NCBI RefSeq assembly: GCF_025060375.1
Contig: NZ_JANXCG010000054.1
Span: 1 to 62,901, forward strand
Direction of reading: 5' to 3'
Origin: Meiothermus sp.
GTDB lineage: Bacteria > Deinococcota > Deinococci > Deinococcales > Thermaceae
Length of the DNA: 62,901 nt
The position numbers and the translations under genes are program-made. Every line of letters begins with the position of its first letter. Within the stretch, counting starts at the first letter, position 1. Under the pieces are notes generated by a model that saw only the letters and a list, made by a program, of their open reading frames with translations, was not told where the DNA came from and made no database searches. Positions 10,846 to 20,800 of this stretch are shown here, one piece after another.

Positions 10846-11646
10846 GAAGGGTTGGCAACGAGGGCAGAAGTGGGTGCCCCGCCCACCCAGGGCTATCCGG
10901 GTGATCTGGCCACCGCAGCCTCGCCGGGGGCAAGGCTGGCCAGCTCGGTTGTAGGCCTTGTGCTGAAGCTGGAAGTAGCCGGGTTTTCCGTCGGGCTGGC
11001 GGTAGCTCTGATCGGAAAGGGTGGAGCCTCCAGCAGCCACGGCCTCCTCCAGCACCAGGCGGATGGCACGGTAAAGCCGCCTGACCTCGGCAGGGCCTAG
11101 GGTGTGGGCCGGTTGGGCTGGGTGGATGCGGCTTTGCCAAAGGGCCTCGTCGGCATAGATGTTGCCCAGCCCTGCCACCACCTCCTGGGCCAGCAGCACC
11201 TCCTTTATCCTTCGGCGGGTTTGCCTGAGGGCTTGCTGGAAGCCCCTTAGGGTGAAGTCCGAAGAGAGGGGTTCGGGGCCCATCCGCCCCAGCAGGCCAA
11301 TCTCCCGGTACTCGCCGGTCCGCACCACCCACCATCTCCCGAAGCGGCGGGGGTCGGTGTAGTAGAGGGTCTGTCCGGAAAGGCTTAGGGTGAGGCGGGT
11401 GTGGGGGTCGGGGGTGAAGCGGAAGCCGCCGCTCATTCCCAAATGGACGACGGCCTCTCTCCCTTCCTCGAGCCCCAAAATCAGAAACTTCCCCCGCCGC
11501 GCCAGGTACTCCACCCTGCGGCCCTCAGCCCAGTGGGTCCGGCGGTAGCGGGTAGGGTCTTGGTGCAGAATGCGCAGGACCTTCTGGCCCAGCAGGAGCG
11601 GTTCTAGGATGCGGCGGGTGGTCTCCACCTCGGGGAGCTCAGGCAT
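10828..11646 (-). CDS. mutM: Formamidopyrimidine-DNA glycosylase
   Basis: Fpg excises 8-oxoguanine and formamidopyrimidines and nicks the abasic site. The mature N-terminus PELPEVET carries catalytic Pro and Glu, RRGKFLI supplies the conserved Lys, and GLGNIYADEALW is the helix-two-turn-helix. The C-terminus is a zinc finger, CPRRGCGG with FCPRC. At 272 residues it is full length. ATG 11646 is chosen because catalysis requires the Pro directly after Met, although the frame stays open upstream. Confidence 0.95.
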   Translation of the reverse strand: MPELPEVETTRRILEPLLLGQKVLRILHQDPTRYRRTHWAEGRRVEYLARRGKFLILGLEEGREAVVHLGMSGGFRFTPDPHTRLTLSLSGQTLYYTDPRRFGRWWVVRTGEYREIGLLGRMGPEPLSSDFTLRGFQQALRQTRRRIKEVLLAQEVVAGLGNIYADEALWQSRIHPAQPAHTLGPAEVRRLYRAIRLVLEEAVAAGGSTLSDQSYRQPDGKPGYFQLQHKAYNRAGQPCPRRGCGGQITRIALGGRGTHFCPRCQPFLASDG

Positions 11647-11678
11647 GGCCCCAGTTTTCCAGAAGCGGCATGGAAACT

Positions 11679-11948
11679 CTACTCTGCCCGCCGTTGGGCT
11701 TGGGGCCTCTCCAGGGCGCGGCGGCACTCCCGGAAGACGTACAGCGCAAGCACCGAAAAGGGAACCTCCTGTGCTAGGGCCTCCTGCACTGCGAAGTAGC
11801 GCGCGGGGTCTGCGGCCCGCACGCTGGGGGCCAGCTCCTGCCACAGCTTGAGCAGGGCTTCCCGGCTGTTGGGGGGGGCTTGCTCAAATCGGCGCAGTGG
11901 GTTGGCGGTAGGTTTCAAAGACAGCAGGACGGGTTGAGCGGCCTTCAT
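11679..11948 (-). CDS. Small hypothetical protein
   Basis: This 89-residue, mostly helical protein contains FEQAPPNSREALLKLWQELA and ends in ERPQAQRRAE; no family is recognised and no membrane segment or metal motif is seen. A -10 TATCTT (11962-11957) stands 8 nt before the ATG, so the transcript has almost no leader. It lies upstream of mutM on the same strand, 32 bp away, and may be co-transcribed with it. Confidence 0.6.
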   Translation of the reverse strand: MKAAQPVLLSLKPTANPLRRFEQAPPNSREALLKLWQELAPSVRAADPARYFAVQEALAQEVPFSVLALYVFRECRRALERPQAQRRAE

Positions 11949-11994
11949 TATGTTCTAAGATAGGGCCACCTGGTTTTTCCAATCGTGGGCTGGA

Positions 11995-12894
11995 CTAAGC
12001 ACCTACCCGGTGCCGCACCCCCAGCAGGCTGGGCAGCTCCACCTCCAAGGGGCGTTCTTCCAGGGAGAAGGCCTGGCGCATGTGGATGGGGTCGGCGGTG
12101 TTGCCCCGCTTAAGCTGACGGTACTGGTCAAGGGTGATGGGGCTGAAGGGCAGGGGCGAGATCAGCGGTACCAGCCTGTCCATGAGGGCCAGGGGGATGG
12201 AGAGGAGGGGTTTTTTGGAGCCCAGCGTGTCCCGCACCAGCAGCAGGAGTTCGCGTAGGGTATACTCCTTGGGGCCTACCAGGTTGTAGCTTCGGTATGC
12301 GGTAGAGGAACGCTCCAGCGCTTGGGCAAAGGCTGCGGCCACATCCCCCACCCAGATGGGGCGGAAGACAAAGCTCCCATCGCCAATCAGGGGGATGAAG
12401 GGCAGGGGTGCAGCCACCAAACCCCGGAGAATCTTGCCGAAAAACTCGTCCCCTTGGCCAAAGATGAGGCTTGGCCGCAGGATGGTCCAGTCGAGGCCGG
12501 AGGACTGCACCAGCTCCTCCCCTTCGGCTTTGGTCTCAAAGTAGCGAATTCCGGTGCCCCGGGAGGCCCCCAGGGCCGACATGTGCACAAAGCGGCGCAG
12601 GCCTGCCCTCTGGGCGGCCCGCAGGCTGTGGCGCACCCCCTCCACGTGAGCTTGGCGGAAGGTCTGGTCGCCCCGCTCACGGATGATGCCCACCAGGTAG
12701 ATGAGGGCCTCCTGGCCCGCTGCCGCCTCGTCCAGCCCCTCCCCTCGAGCCGCATCGGCCACCACGTAGCGTACCCCGGCCACCGGTCCCTCGCCCCGGC
12801 GCGAAGCCACCGTGACCTGGTGGCCCTGGGCGATGAGGAAGCGGGCCAGGTGGCTGCCCACGTAGCCGCTGCCGCCCACCAAAAGCACCTTCAT
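11995..12894 (-). CDS. NAD(P)-binding epimerase-like (atypical SDR) protein
   Basis: This 299-residue Rossmann protein begins with VGGSGYVGSHL, the dinucleotide-binding loop of extended/atypical SDRs (NmrA / NDUFA9-like group). The middle has FVHMSALGA and ILRPSLIFGQGDEFF, typical of complex-I-associated SDR homologues. The usual YxxxK is not plain, apart from YFETKAEGE (Y and K spaced by three), which fits. Substrate is unknown. CAGGAGGG precedes the ATG by 6 nt. It is downstream of ldrP with a 142-bp gap holding no recognised gene. Confidence 0.8.
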   Translation of the reverse strand: MKVLLVGGSGYVGSHLARFLIAQGHQVTVASRRGEGPVAGVRYVVADAARGEGLDEAAAGQEALIYLVGIIRERGDQTFRQAHVEGVRHSLRAAQRAGLRRFVHMSALGASRGTGIRYFETKAEGEELVQSSGLDWTILRPSLIFGQGDEFFGKILRGLVAAPLPFIPLIGDGSFVFRPIWVGDVAAAFAQALERSSTAYRSYNLVGPKEYTLRELLLLVRDTLGSKKPLLSIPLALMDRLVPLISPLPFSPITLDQYRQLKRGNTADPIHMRQAFSLEERPLEVELPSLLGVRHRVGA

Positions 12895-13036
12895 GCACTT
12901 CCCTCCTGTGGAGGCCTCTTTGGGTCAGCGGTGGTTCTCGGGGCCCGGCGGCCAAACCCCCTGAGTTTTTGGGTCTGCGGGGTTTGGGTTTCCCTTGGGG
13001 GGTCGTGCGGGGTGGGCGCCGGGCTGGCCGGCTCCC

Positions 13037-13627
13037 CTAGACCGCCTGCAGCATCCGGCTTTCGGCCTCCAGCTCCAGCCGCCTGCGGTCCACCAGGTAG
13101 ATGCGCCGGTAGCCGGTGTCCAGGATGCCCTCGTGGCGCAGGTCGGAGAGCAGCTTGCTCACCGACTCGCGGGTAGAGGCGGTGGCGTCGGCAATCTCCT
13201 CATGGCTGGCGGTGACGTAGGCACCCCGCTCGTCCTGGCCTTTGGCCGCAGTGGAGGCCAGGTAGAGCAGGTAGCGGCAGATTCGGCTGCGAAGCTCACC
13301 CCACTGCAGGTGGGTCTCGTAGGCCTGGACCTGCACCATCTGGCTGGCCAGGTTGGCGGCCAGCGCCCGGAGCTCCTCGCTGGAGAGGGTCCTGGGGTCT
13401 ACCGCGTAAGCAGCGGCCTCGGTGAGGGCCTCGGCGGTGTAGCGGTACTGCCGCTCGGAGAGGGCTTCCTCACCGAAGTAGTCTCCCGGCAGCACGTGCC
13501 GCAGGGTGAGCTGCCGTCCGTCCGGGAGGATCTCCACGATCCGCACCAAGCCCCGCTCGAGCTGGTAGATGGCCTCGGCGCGGTCGCCGGCCCGGTAGAT
13601 GACCTCTTTCCTACGTACCTTCTTCAT
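13037..13627 (-). CDS. ldrP: CRP/FNR-family transcription regulator, LdrP-like
   Basis: This 196-residue regulator has a cyclic-nucleotide-binding-like fold (about 1-110, LPGDYFGEEALSE) and a winged helix (SHEEIADATASTRESVSKLL, about 150-175). In Thermus the CRP-type activator LdrP is encoded next to LitR and turns on carotenoid genes in the light, without needing cAMP. The position directly downstream of litR and divergent from crtB makes orthology likely. AAAGGAGG stands 4 nt before the ATG. The gene is probably co-transcribed with litR (24-bp gap). Confidence 0.82.
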   Translation of the reverse strand: MKKVRRKEVIYRAGDRAEAIYQLERGLVRIVEILPDGRQLTLRHVLPGDYFGEEALSERQYRYTAEALTEAAAYAVDPRTLSSEELRALAANLASQMVQVQAYETHLQWGELRSRICRYLLYLASTAAKGQDERGAYVTASHEEIADATASTRESVSKLLSDLRHEGILDTGYRRIYLVDRRRLELEAESRMLQAV

Positions 13628-13651
13628 ACGGCCTCCTTTGGCTTCCTGTGC

Positions 13652-14533
13652 TCACCAGAGTCCCTCCTGCTTGAGCGCTTGCGAAAGGGCTTCAACCAGC
13701 TTCCGAGGATCGTTGCCCAGGTACTGGGCCCCGAGGCGTTCCACCAGCCTGGGCTGGCTGGCCGCGGCCCGCCCCCCCACCACCACCAGCGGGGCCAGAT
13801 GGGCCAGGGCCCCCGAGGGCAGCGCCTCTAGGGCCGCAGGCTGGGCGGCCGAGAGGACGATGGCCTTGGCCCCGGTGCGTTCGGCGAAGGAGCGCAGGTC
13901 AGAGAGGGGGGTGTTGGGCCCCAGGTAGTGCACGGTGTACCCCGCCCGTCTCAGAAAAAGAGCGGTGATCAGGCTGCCCAGCTCGTGCTGTTCGCCCGGA
14001 AGGGTGGAGACCACTACCCCAGGTCCCAGCGAGCCCCCCATCAGGTTGAAAAGCCCCTGCAGAAACCCCCGCAAGAAGGTGCTGGCGAAGTGTTCTTGGG
14101 CCGTGCTGACCCGGCCGGTGTGCCAGCCGTCCCCGATTCGCTGCAGGCAGGGAGAGATGACCTCCAGGACCACGGCCTCCAGCGGGTGCAGGCGGTAGGC
14201 CTCTGAAAGCACCCGCTCGGCGCTCTCGGCATCGGCTCGCAGCAAGGCCTCCTCCAGCTCCCGGGAAAGCTGCTCGGGCGGACGGGGGCCCTCTTGGGTC
14301 AGGCCCTCCAGGTAGCGGCGCACAGCCTGGGCTGGGGTGATTCCCTGGGCGATCCAACGTTTGATCTGCTGCAGGGCCTCGAGGTCGGTCTCGCTGTAGA
14401 GGCGGTGCCCACCGGGCGAACGCTCCGGGCGGGGAAAGCCGTAGCGGCGCTCCCACTGCCGCAACAGCGCGGCGGAGAGCCCGGTCCGCTCCTCCACTTC
14501 CGCGATGGTGTACACCCCCAGCTCCTTGCGCAT
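13652..14533 (-). CDS. litR: LitR/CarH-type B12-dependent photoreceptor repressor
   Basis: A MerR-type winged helix (residues 7-75, VYTIAEVEERTGLS) is followed by a cobalamin-binding module. All features of the adenosylcobalamin photoreceptor CarH are present: W137-H138, E147-H148 (the Wx9EH signature) and ExHxxG at E181-H183-G186. His138 and His183 are 45 residues apart, as in Thermus CarH where the equivalent residues act in dark binding and bis-His capture after light. In the dark the tetramer would repress carotenoid genes; light breaks the Co-C bond and releases DNA. The promoter is at 14556-14584, with GAGGG 5 nt before the ATG. Confidence 0.92.
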   Translation of the reverse strand: MRKELGVYTIAEVEERTGLSAALLRQWERRYGFPRPERSPGGHRLYSETDLEALQQIKRWIAQGITPAQAVRRYLEGLTQEGPRPPEQLSRELEEALLRADAESAERVLSEAYRLHPLEAVVLEVISPCLQRIGDGWHTGRVSTAQEHFASTFLRGFLQGLFNLMGGSLGPGVVVSTLPGEQHELGSLITALFLRRAGYTVHYLGPNTPLSDLRSFAERTGAKAIVLSAAQPAALEALPSGALAHLAPLVVVGGRAAASQPRLVERLGAQYLGNDPRKLVEALSQALKQEGLW

Positions 14534-14555
14534 AAAGGCCCTCTTGTTGAAAAAC

Positions 14556-14584
14556 AGGGTAGCAGGTTGTATAACTTACGTCAA
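14556..14584 (-). promoter_or_regulatory. litR promoter
   Basis: Minus strand -35 TTGACG (14584-14579), 17-nt spacer, -10 TACCCT (14561-14556). The litR/methyltransferase intergenic region (14534-14637) is where LitR and LdrP operators would be expected. A strong promoter for the plus-strand operon is not visible, as expected if an activator is required. Confidence 0.7.
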
Positions 14585-14637
14585 GGTTTTCCGGGCGTTC
14601 CGTATATGGATTGTAAAAGTTTAGGAATGGTTCCAGC

Positions 14638-15309
14638 ATGTGTCCCTCGCCCCCTCCACCCTCCCTGGCTTCGTGGGTCAACCGCTGCCCCCTGACGGCC
14701 TGGGGGTACGAGCTCTGGCGGGCTCGAGCGCTCAGCCTGCTTTCGGGGCGGAGCTTCCCCCTAGAAGAGGAGCTCGCCCTGATGTGTCGGGCCTTGGCCC
14801 CGGTTGAGGGTGGGGTTTTCCTGGACCTAGGGGCCTCCACCGGGCTTTACGCCCGGGCCTTGCTGCGGGCGGGAGCGGCCCGGGTTTACGCCCTGGACTA
14901 TGCTCCGACCATGCTCCGGATGGCGGTCCGCAAGGCCCGAAGGCACCCTGGGCTGGTACCCCTGCTGGCCTACGCCGAGGCCATACCCCTACCCGACGCC
15001 GTTTTGGATGGGGTGGCGGTAGGGGGGACCTGGAACGAGTTTTCCCATCCGGAGAGGGTCGTCCAGGAGCTGTACCGGGTGCTGCGGCCGGGAGGGCGGC
15101 TTTGGGTGATGTTCGCCCACCGCACGGAAAGCCCATTGCAGGGCCTGCTGGAGCGCGCTGGGCTGCGCTTTCCCACCCTTTGGGGGCTCCGGGCGTTGCT
15201 GGAGGGGGAGGGGTTTGGGGTGGAGGGCTGGCGCGAGGCCTCGGTGGGATTTGTGGTGGGGACAAAGGTTGCCCGTAGGGAGGGGCAACATGCTGACGAT
15301 AAATCCTAG
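14638..15309 (+). CDS. Class I SAM-dependent methyltransferase in carotenoid locus
   Basis: This 223-residue protein has the SAM-binding glycine loop FLDLGASTGLYARALL (about residues 60-75), an acidic residue after the second strand (YALDYAPTML) and VLRPGGRLWVM, typical of Rossmann-fold methyltransferases of the UbiE/type-11 group. The substrate is unknown. Its placement as first gene before crtB and crtO suggests a role in carotenoid tailoring or an associated isoprenoid; this is inference. It is divergent from litR. Confidence 0.78.
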   Translation: MCPSPPPPSLASWVNRCPLTAWGYELWRARALSLLSGRSFPLEEELALMCRALAPVEGGVFLDLGASTGLYARALLRAGAARVYALDYAPTMLRMAVRKARRHPGLVPLLAYAEAIPLPDAVLDGVAVGGTWNEFSHPERVVQELYRVLRPGGRLWVMFAHRTESPLQGLLERAGLRFPTLWGLRALLEGEGFGVEGWREASVGFVVGTKVARREGQHADDKS

Positions 15310-15330
15310 GGGATAGGGGAGGATGTGGCC

Positions 15331-16155
15331 ATGGAACCCAACTGGCAGGCGGTATCGGGGATTATTCGTCGTCACTCGGCCACCTTCTACTACGGCAGTC
15401 TGCTCTTTCGCGGGGAGGCCCGCAAGGGGGCCTGGGCGGTCTACGCGGCCTGCCGTGTAGGTGACAACGCCGTGGACGAGTCGGAAAACCCCGCTGAAGA
15501 CCTCGAGGCCTGGTGGGCTGGGGTGGAGCGGGCCTATGGGGGAGCCCCGCAGGGGAATTGGGAGGTGGCTTTGGCCTGGGCGCTGGAGCGCTGGGACATA
15601 CCCAAGGAGGCCTTTGCCGATATGCGGGAGGGCTTTCGCACCGACCTCCACCCGGTGCGCATGGCCACCCTGGAGGAGCTCTACACCTACTGCTACCGCG
15701 TGGCCGGGACTGTGGGGCTGATGATCGCCCCCATCGGCGGGGCTGGTCCGGAGGGGCGCGTGGCCGCTGTTCGGCTTGGTCAGGCCATGCAGCTTACCAA
15801 CTGCCTGCGCGATGTGGGGGAGGACCTGGCCTTGGGACGGGTCTATCTGCCCGCCGACTGGATGGCCCGCTACGGGGTTGGTCTGGAGGAGCTCTGCCAG
15901 GGCAGGGTGAGTCCCCGGTATGTGCGGCTTATGCGGGCGCTGGCTGCGGAGGCCCGCCGGCTTTACCGGGAGGGGCTTTCGGGCCTGAAGTACCTCAAGA
16001 CCGGGCGGGCGGCGGTGGCGCTGGCGGCTTTGCAGTACCAGGGGATTTTGGACAAGCTCGAGCTCATCGGCTGGGACAACCTTTCCCGGCGGGCCACCCT
16101 CTCAGCTTACGAGAGGGTGCGGCTCCTGCCGCGGGCCCTGTGGCTCAGGGTCTGA
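15331..16155 (+). CDS. crtB: Phytoene synthase
   Basis: CrtB condenses two geranylgeranyl diphosphates to phytoene, the first committed carotenoid step. The 274-residue protein has both Asp-rich motifs, CRVGDNAVDE (about 40-50) and LRDVGEDLALGRVYLP (about 165-180), each binding Mg-diphosphate. The start is ATG 15331, 8 nt after GGGGAGG; a GTG at 15325 is in frame. It lies in a tight operon, 21 bp after the methyltransferase and 21 bp before crtO, and is expected to be light-induced through LitR/LdrP. Confidence 0.93.
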   Translation: MEPNWQAVSGIIRRHSATFYYGSLLFRGEARKGAWAVYAACRVGDNAVDESENPAEDLEAWWAGVERAYGGAPQGNWEVALAWALERWDIPKEAFADMREGFRTDLHPVRMATLEELYTYCYRVAGTVGLMIAPIGGAGPEGRVAAVRLGQAMQLTNCLRDVGEDLALGRVYLPADWMARYGVGLEELCQGRVSPRYVRLMRALAAEARRLYREGLSGLKYLKTGRAAVALAALQYQGILDKLELIGWDNLSRRATLSAYERVRLLPRALWLRV

Positions 16156-16176
16156 GCCCCGGTATGATGCTGGGGT

Positions 16177-17709
16177 ATGCCGGACCTGGATGTGGCGGTG
16201 GTGGGCGCGGGGCACAACGCCCTGGTCGCAGCGGCCTACCTAGCCCGGGCGGGCTACCGGGTGGGGGTCTTTGAACGGCGGGGGGTGCCCGGGGGGGCGG
16301 TTTCCACCCTGGATTACCAGGGTTTTCGCTTCGACCTGGGGGGCAGCGCCCACATCCTGATCCGCCTTACCCCGATTCCCGAGGAGCTCGAGCTGGGTCG
16401 GTATGGGCTCGAGTATATCGAGCTTGACCCCCTCTTCCACTGCTCCGATGGCCAGGAAAGCTGGTTTATCTGGCGCAGTGTGGAGCAGACCGTTGCCGAG
16501 CTGGAGGCCCGCTACCCCGGGCAGGGCGAGGCCTACTCGCGCTTCGTGAGGGACTGGCTCCCCTTTGCCCAGGCGGTGAAGGAGGCCTTCATGGCTTCGC
16601 CGAGCCCCCTCAACCTGGGGCGCAAGCTGCTGCTGGGGGCGGGGTTTGGTCGGGAGTGGCGGCGGCGGCTGCCTTGGATTTTGCGGCCCTACGGGGAGTT
16701 GGCGCGGGCCTACTTCAGCGAGGAGCGGGTGCGGGCGCCTTTGGTCTGGATGGCCGCCCAGTCGGGCCCGCCGCCCACCGAGCCGCTCTCCGGGCCTTTT
16801 CTCCTCTGGCACCCCCTTTACCACCTGAGCGGGGTGGCCCGGCCTCGGGGGGGGTCAGGGGGGCTGTCGCAGGCCCTGGTGCGGGCCATAGAGGCCCATG
16901 GGGGGCGGATATACCTGGAGAGCCCGGTGCGCGCGGTGTTGCTTGAGGGGAGTAGGGCTGTGGGGCTGCGGCTGGGGGATGGCCAGACCGTTTCCGCGCG
17001 GGCGGTGCTGGCTGGGGCCCATATCCAGAAAACCCTCGAGCTGCTGCCCCCTGAGCGGGTGCCGGAGGAGGCTCGGGGTTTGCGGGTGGGCAACGGCTTT
17101 GGCATGGTGTTGCGGCTGGGCCTTTCCCAGAAGCTGCGCTACCGGACCTGCCCAGAGGACAAGGCGAGGGTGGGGCTGGGCCTTTTGATTACGGGCGAAC
17201 CGCAGCTGGACCGGGCCTATGGCGACTACCTGGCCGGGGAACCTACCCGCGACCCTCCCCTGGTGGCCATGAGCTTCAGCGCGGTGGACGATACCCTGGC
17301 CCCCGCCGGAGGTGAGACGCTTTGGCTCTGGGCCCAGTACTACCCCTACCGCCTGGCCCGGGGGAGCTGGGAGGAGCGGGCGGGGGAGGCTCGGGAGGCC
17401 ATCCTGCGGAGCTTTGAGCGCCACGACCCGGAGGTGCGCCACAAGATTGTGGCTGAGCTGGTGCAGACCCCGCTTTGGCTCGAGCGGGAGTTCGCCATGC
17501 CCAGCGCCAACGTGATGCACCTGGAGATGGGCCCCGACCAGATGTTCATGCTTCGCCCGTGGCTGGGGGCCTCCGGCTACCGCTTCCCGGGCGTCAGGGG
17601 GCTTTACCTCACCGGGGCCAGCACCCACCCGGGCGGGGGAATCATGGGGGCCAGTGGCCGGAACGCGGCCCGGGTGCTCTTGACCGACCTGAGCCGGCGG
17701 CGGCTTTGA
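16177..17709 (+). CDS. crtO: CrtO-type carotenoid ketolase (FAD-dependent, CrtI-like)
   Basis: This 510-residue oxidoreductase has an N-terminal [19 protein letters not shown] dinucleotide loop and C-terminal [14 protein letters not shown] for [34 protein letters not shown] and VNVMHLEM-like segments are characteristic of the CrtO subgroup, as recalled from Deinococcus CrtO, which adds a 4-keto group to beta- or gamma-carotene, rather than of CrtI phytoene desaturases. No crtI or cyclase gene is next to it here, so the ketolase substrate must come from elsewhere. Desaturase activity cannot be excluded from sequence alone. Confidence 0.85.
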   Translation: MPDLDVAVVGAGHNALVAAAYLARAGYRVGVFERRGVPGGAVSTLDYQGFRFDLGGSAHILIRLTPIPEELELGRYGLEYIELDPLFHCSDGQESWFIWRSVEQTVAELEARYPGQGEAYSRFVRDWLPFAQAVKEAFMASPSPLNLGRKLLLGAGFGREWRRRLPWILRPYGELARAYFSEERVRAPLVWMAAQSGPPPTEPLSGPFLLWHPLYHLSGVARPRGGSGGLSQALVRAIEAHGGRIYLESPVRAVLLEGSRAVGLRLGDGQTVSARAVLAGAHIQKTLELLPPERVPEEARGLRVGNGFGMVLRLGLSQKLRYRTCPEDKARVGLGLLITGEPQLDRAYGDYLAGEPTRDPPLVAMSFSAVDDTLAPAGGETLWLWAQYYPYRLARGSWEERAGEAREAILRSFERHDPEVRHKIVAELVQTPLWLEREFAMPSANVMHLEMGPDQMFMLRPWLGASGYRFPGVRGLYLTGASTHPGGGIMGASGRNAARVLLTDLSRRRL

Positions 17710-17796
17710 CCCTTGTGTGCAGGCCTGGGAAGCTGCCATTGGCTTCGGACGGACCTTAGGGCCCGCTGGTCAAAGCGCACAGCCAGCCCGGACCGC

Positions 17797-17813
17797 TTCT
17801 GATACCCTCAGAA
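17797..17813. promoter_or_regulatory. DdrO-type operator over -10 of the GAF-GAF-PAS-GGDEF-EAL gene
   Basis: TTCTG-ATACCCT-CAGAA, a perfect 5-7-5 inverted repeat that extends to 6-bp arms (C17796 and G17814). The spacer is A plus TACCCT, the -10 hexamer, and the left arm supplies a TGn extended -10. The same motif in the same register covers the ddrO and divergent small-gene promoters at 30519-30535 and 30444-30460. Confidence 0.7.
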
Positions 17814-17847
17814 GGGCGCAGCCAGGCTGCGAGAGGGTGGAGGTTTG

Positions 17848-20800
17848 TTGGAAGCCAGGGATAAATCCGCTCGGCAAACCGGTTTTGAGCCCCGGGAAGA
17901 CGCTCAAAACCCCGGGCTCCTCGCCGCTTTGGGGGAAGCGGCCCGCGCTCTCCTGGAGAACCAGGAATCTACCGGGGCCCTTAGGGCCGCCCTGAGGGCG
18001 CTGGCCCGGGGTCTGGGGGTGCCCTGGGCCTATGCCCGGGGGCCGGCCCTCCTCGGGCCGGTCTGGGTATCGCTGGAGGGGGACCTTCCCCCAGACCTGG
18101 GCGGTTTGGTGGAAAACCTCTCCTCCCCTCTGGCGCTGGAGCAGGGTCCGGATGGTCTGGGGGGCTTGCTGGTCCTGCCGCTGGCCGGAGGGGGCCTGCT
18201 GGCCTTTGCGGACCGGCGGCCTCGGCGCTGGAGCTCGGAGGAACAGGGCTACATAAGGACAGCGGGGGCGCTGCTTTGGGGGTTCATGAGAGCAGAGGAG
18301 CTCCGGCAGTACCTCGAGCTCCTCTTCAGACTGGGCCAGGGTCTTTCGGCGGAGCTGGATGGACCTGGGGTTTTCCGCTACTGCGTGGAGGTTGTTGCGG
18401 AAACCTTCGGCTACAACCTGGTCTCCATATACCTGAGGGAAGGCGACGAGCTGGTTCTGCAGCACCAGGTGGGCTATACCCAGTGGCTCGAGCGGCTGCC
18501 CATCGGAAACGGGGTGATGGCCCGCTGCGTGCGCTCAGGGCGGCCGGTGTTGGTGGAGGACGCTGCGCAGGACCCGGATTTCATTTACCCCATGCCGGGT
18601 ATTCTCTCCGATGTGGCGGTTCCCCTCAAAGTAGATGGGGAGGCCGTAGGGGTGCTCAACGTGGAGAGCACCACCCGCAGGCTGGGCCCCGGTGACCTGG
18701 AGCTCCTGAAGCTGGTGGGCCGGGCTTTGAGTCTGTTCCTCGAGCGGGACCTGGCGCTGCGCCGTCTGGTCTCCACCCAGGCCGAAAACACCTGGCTTTC
18801 CCAGGAGACCCGTGCCCAGGCCCGCCGTTTGGGGCTCTTGTACGCCCTCTCGCGCCGGCTGCTTTCGGTGCAGGGCGCGGACGAGGCCACCCGGCTTTTC
18901 GTGGAGGAGCTTCACAGCAGCTTTGGCTACGGCCTGGTGGCGGTCTACTACCAAGAGGGCAGGGTCCTGGTGGCCCGCCACCACCGGGGCTACTACCTGA
19001 ACCACCCCCGCATCCCGCTGGGCCAGGGGGTGACCAGCCGATGCTACCTTTCAGGGCATTCCATCTTGCTGCAAAACCCCACCCAGGACCCCGACTTCCT
19101 GGTGGTGAACGAGCGGGTCTGCTCGGCGCTGTTCGTTCCCCTTCGCGTGAGGGGAGAGGTGGTGGGTACGGTGAATGTGGAGGAGGAGAAGCGGCCTTTA
19201 GACAGGGCCGACCTGGAGCTGGTAGAGGCCGCCGCCGCCCTGTTGCAGGCCACCTTAGAGCGCCTTCAGACCCTAAACTCCCTGGCCCAGAGCGAGCAGC
19301 GCTTCCGCACCCTGGTTGAGCACCTGCCCCTGGGGCTCCTGCTCTTTGACCCGGGCTCCTTGGAGATACACTACGCCAACCCCAAGATGCACGAGCTTTT
19401 GGGGGTAAAGGACCTTCGGGGGGTGTCCATGGCCCAGCTTTGGACCGGCGAGAACACCCACCGCGCCTTGGCCCGGGTGGAGCGGCTGCGCCGGGGAGAA
19501 CCGGAGCTTCCCTGGGTGGAGCAGCCCCTGCACAGGGCGGGCGGGGGCTTGCTGGAGGCCGAGACCACCGGCCTCGCCCTGCCCCAGGAGGGCCTGATTC
19601 TCAGCATTGTGCGGGATATCTCTGAGCGGAAGGCTGCGGAACGGCGCATGGAGTTCCTGGCTTTCCACGACCCGCTCACCGGCCTGCTCAACCGGGCGGG
19701 GTTGGTGCGCCAGGCCGAGGCCCTGCTGCGGCCTGGGGGGGCGGCCACGCTCCTGTACATAGACCTGAACGAGACCAAGATGATCAACGATGCCTACGGC
19801 CATCTGGCTGGCGACGAGCTCATACGGCAGGTGGCCGAGAGGCTGCAGAGGTTGCCGCTCGCGCTGGTGGCCCGGGTGGGCGGGGACGAGTTTGTCCTCC
19901 TGCTGGAGGGCCAGCCACCCGTGGAGGAGCTGGGTCGGATGCTCCGGGTGGTTCTGGAGGCTCCTATCTGGGTGGCCGACCGGGAGTTGCACGTTACCCT
20001 GAGCGCGGGTGCGGCCCGCTACCCCGAGCACGGCACAGACCTGTCAGAGCTGATGCGGGCCGCGGATGTGGCCATGTACCAGGCCAAGCGCAGCGGCCGC
20101 CTCTGGTTGGGGTACACCCCTGAGCTGGACCAGGGCCTCAGGTCGCGCCTGGAGGCCCTGCAGAGGCTCAGGGGGGCCCTGAAGAAAAGGCAGATTCGGC
20201 CCTACTTTCAGCCCATCGTGGACCTGAGGAGCGGCCGCCCCTGGGGCCTGGAGGCGCTGGCCCGCTGGGTAGGGGAGGGACTGCTGCCAGAGCTTTTCAT
20301 CCCGCTGGCCGAGGAGTCCGGGCTGATTCACCGGCTCGACCGGCTGGTCCTGTACCAGGCGGTTCGCCTCACCGCCTCACGGGAGGAGCAGCTGAGCCTG
20401 AACCTCTCGCCCCGCAGCTTGCTGGAAGATAGCCTGCTCCGCTGGTTGGAGCGGGTACTGGCCAAGTGGGGGTTTCCCGTCCGCCGGTTGTGGCTCGAGG
20501 TCACCGAAAACGTCCTGATGGACAGCCCCCTGCGGGAGCGGCTTGGGGCCCTCAAGGAGATGGGCCTGAACGTCGCCCTGGACGACTTCGGAAGCGGCTA
20601 CTCCTCGCTGTCCTACCTGAGCGAGCTGCCCATTGACCTCATCAAAATCGACCGCCGCTTTACCGCGGGCATTGGGAGGAGCTCAAGGAGCGAGGCGGTT
20701 TTGCGCAGCGTGGTAGCCCTGGCTCAAAACCTGGGGCTGCTCTGCTTGGCGGAGGGTGTTGAGCTCCCAGAGCAGAGGGAGTGGCTCCAGGAGGCGGGCT

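Noticed and set aside
12322-13176. 284-codon plus-strand frame across the epimerase and ldrP
   Set aside because: Antisense composition, no ribosome site, no family features.
14534-14637. Named LitR or LdrP binding sites
   Set aside because: The region should contain them, but I found no repeat clear enough to place an operator.
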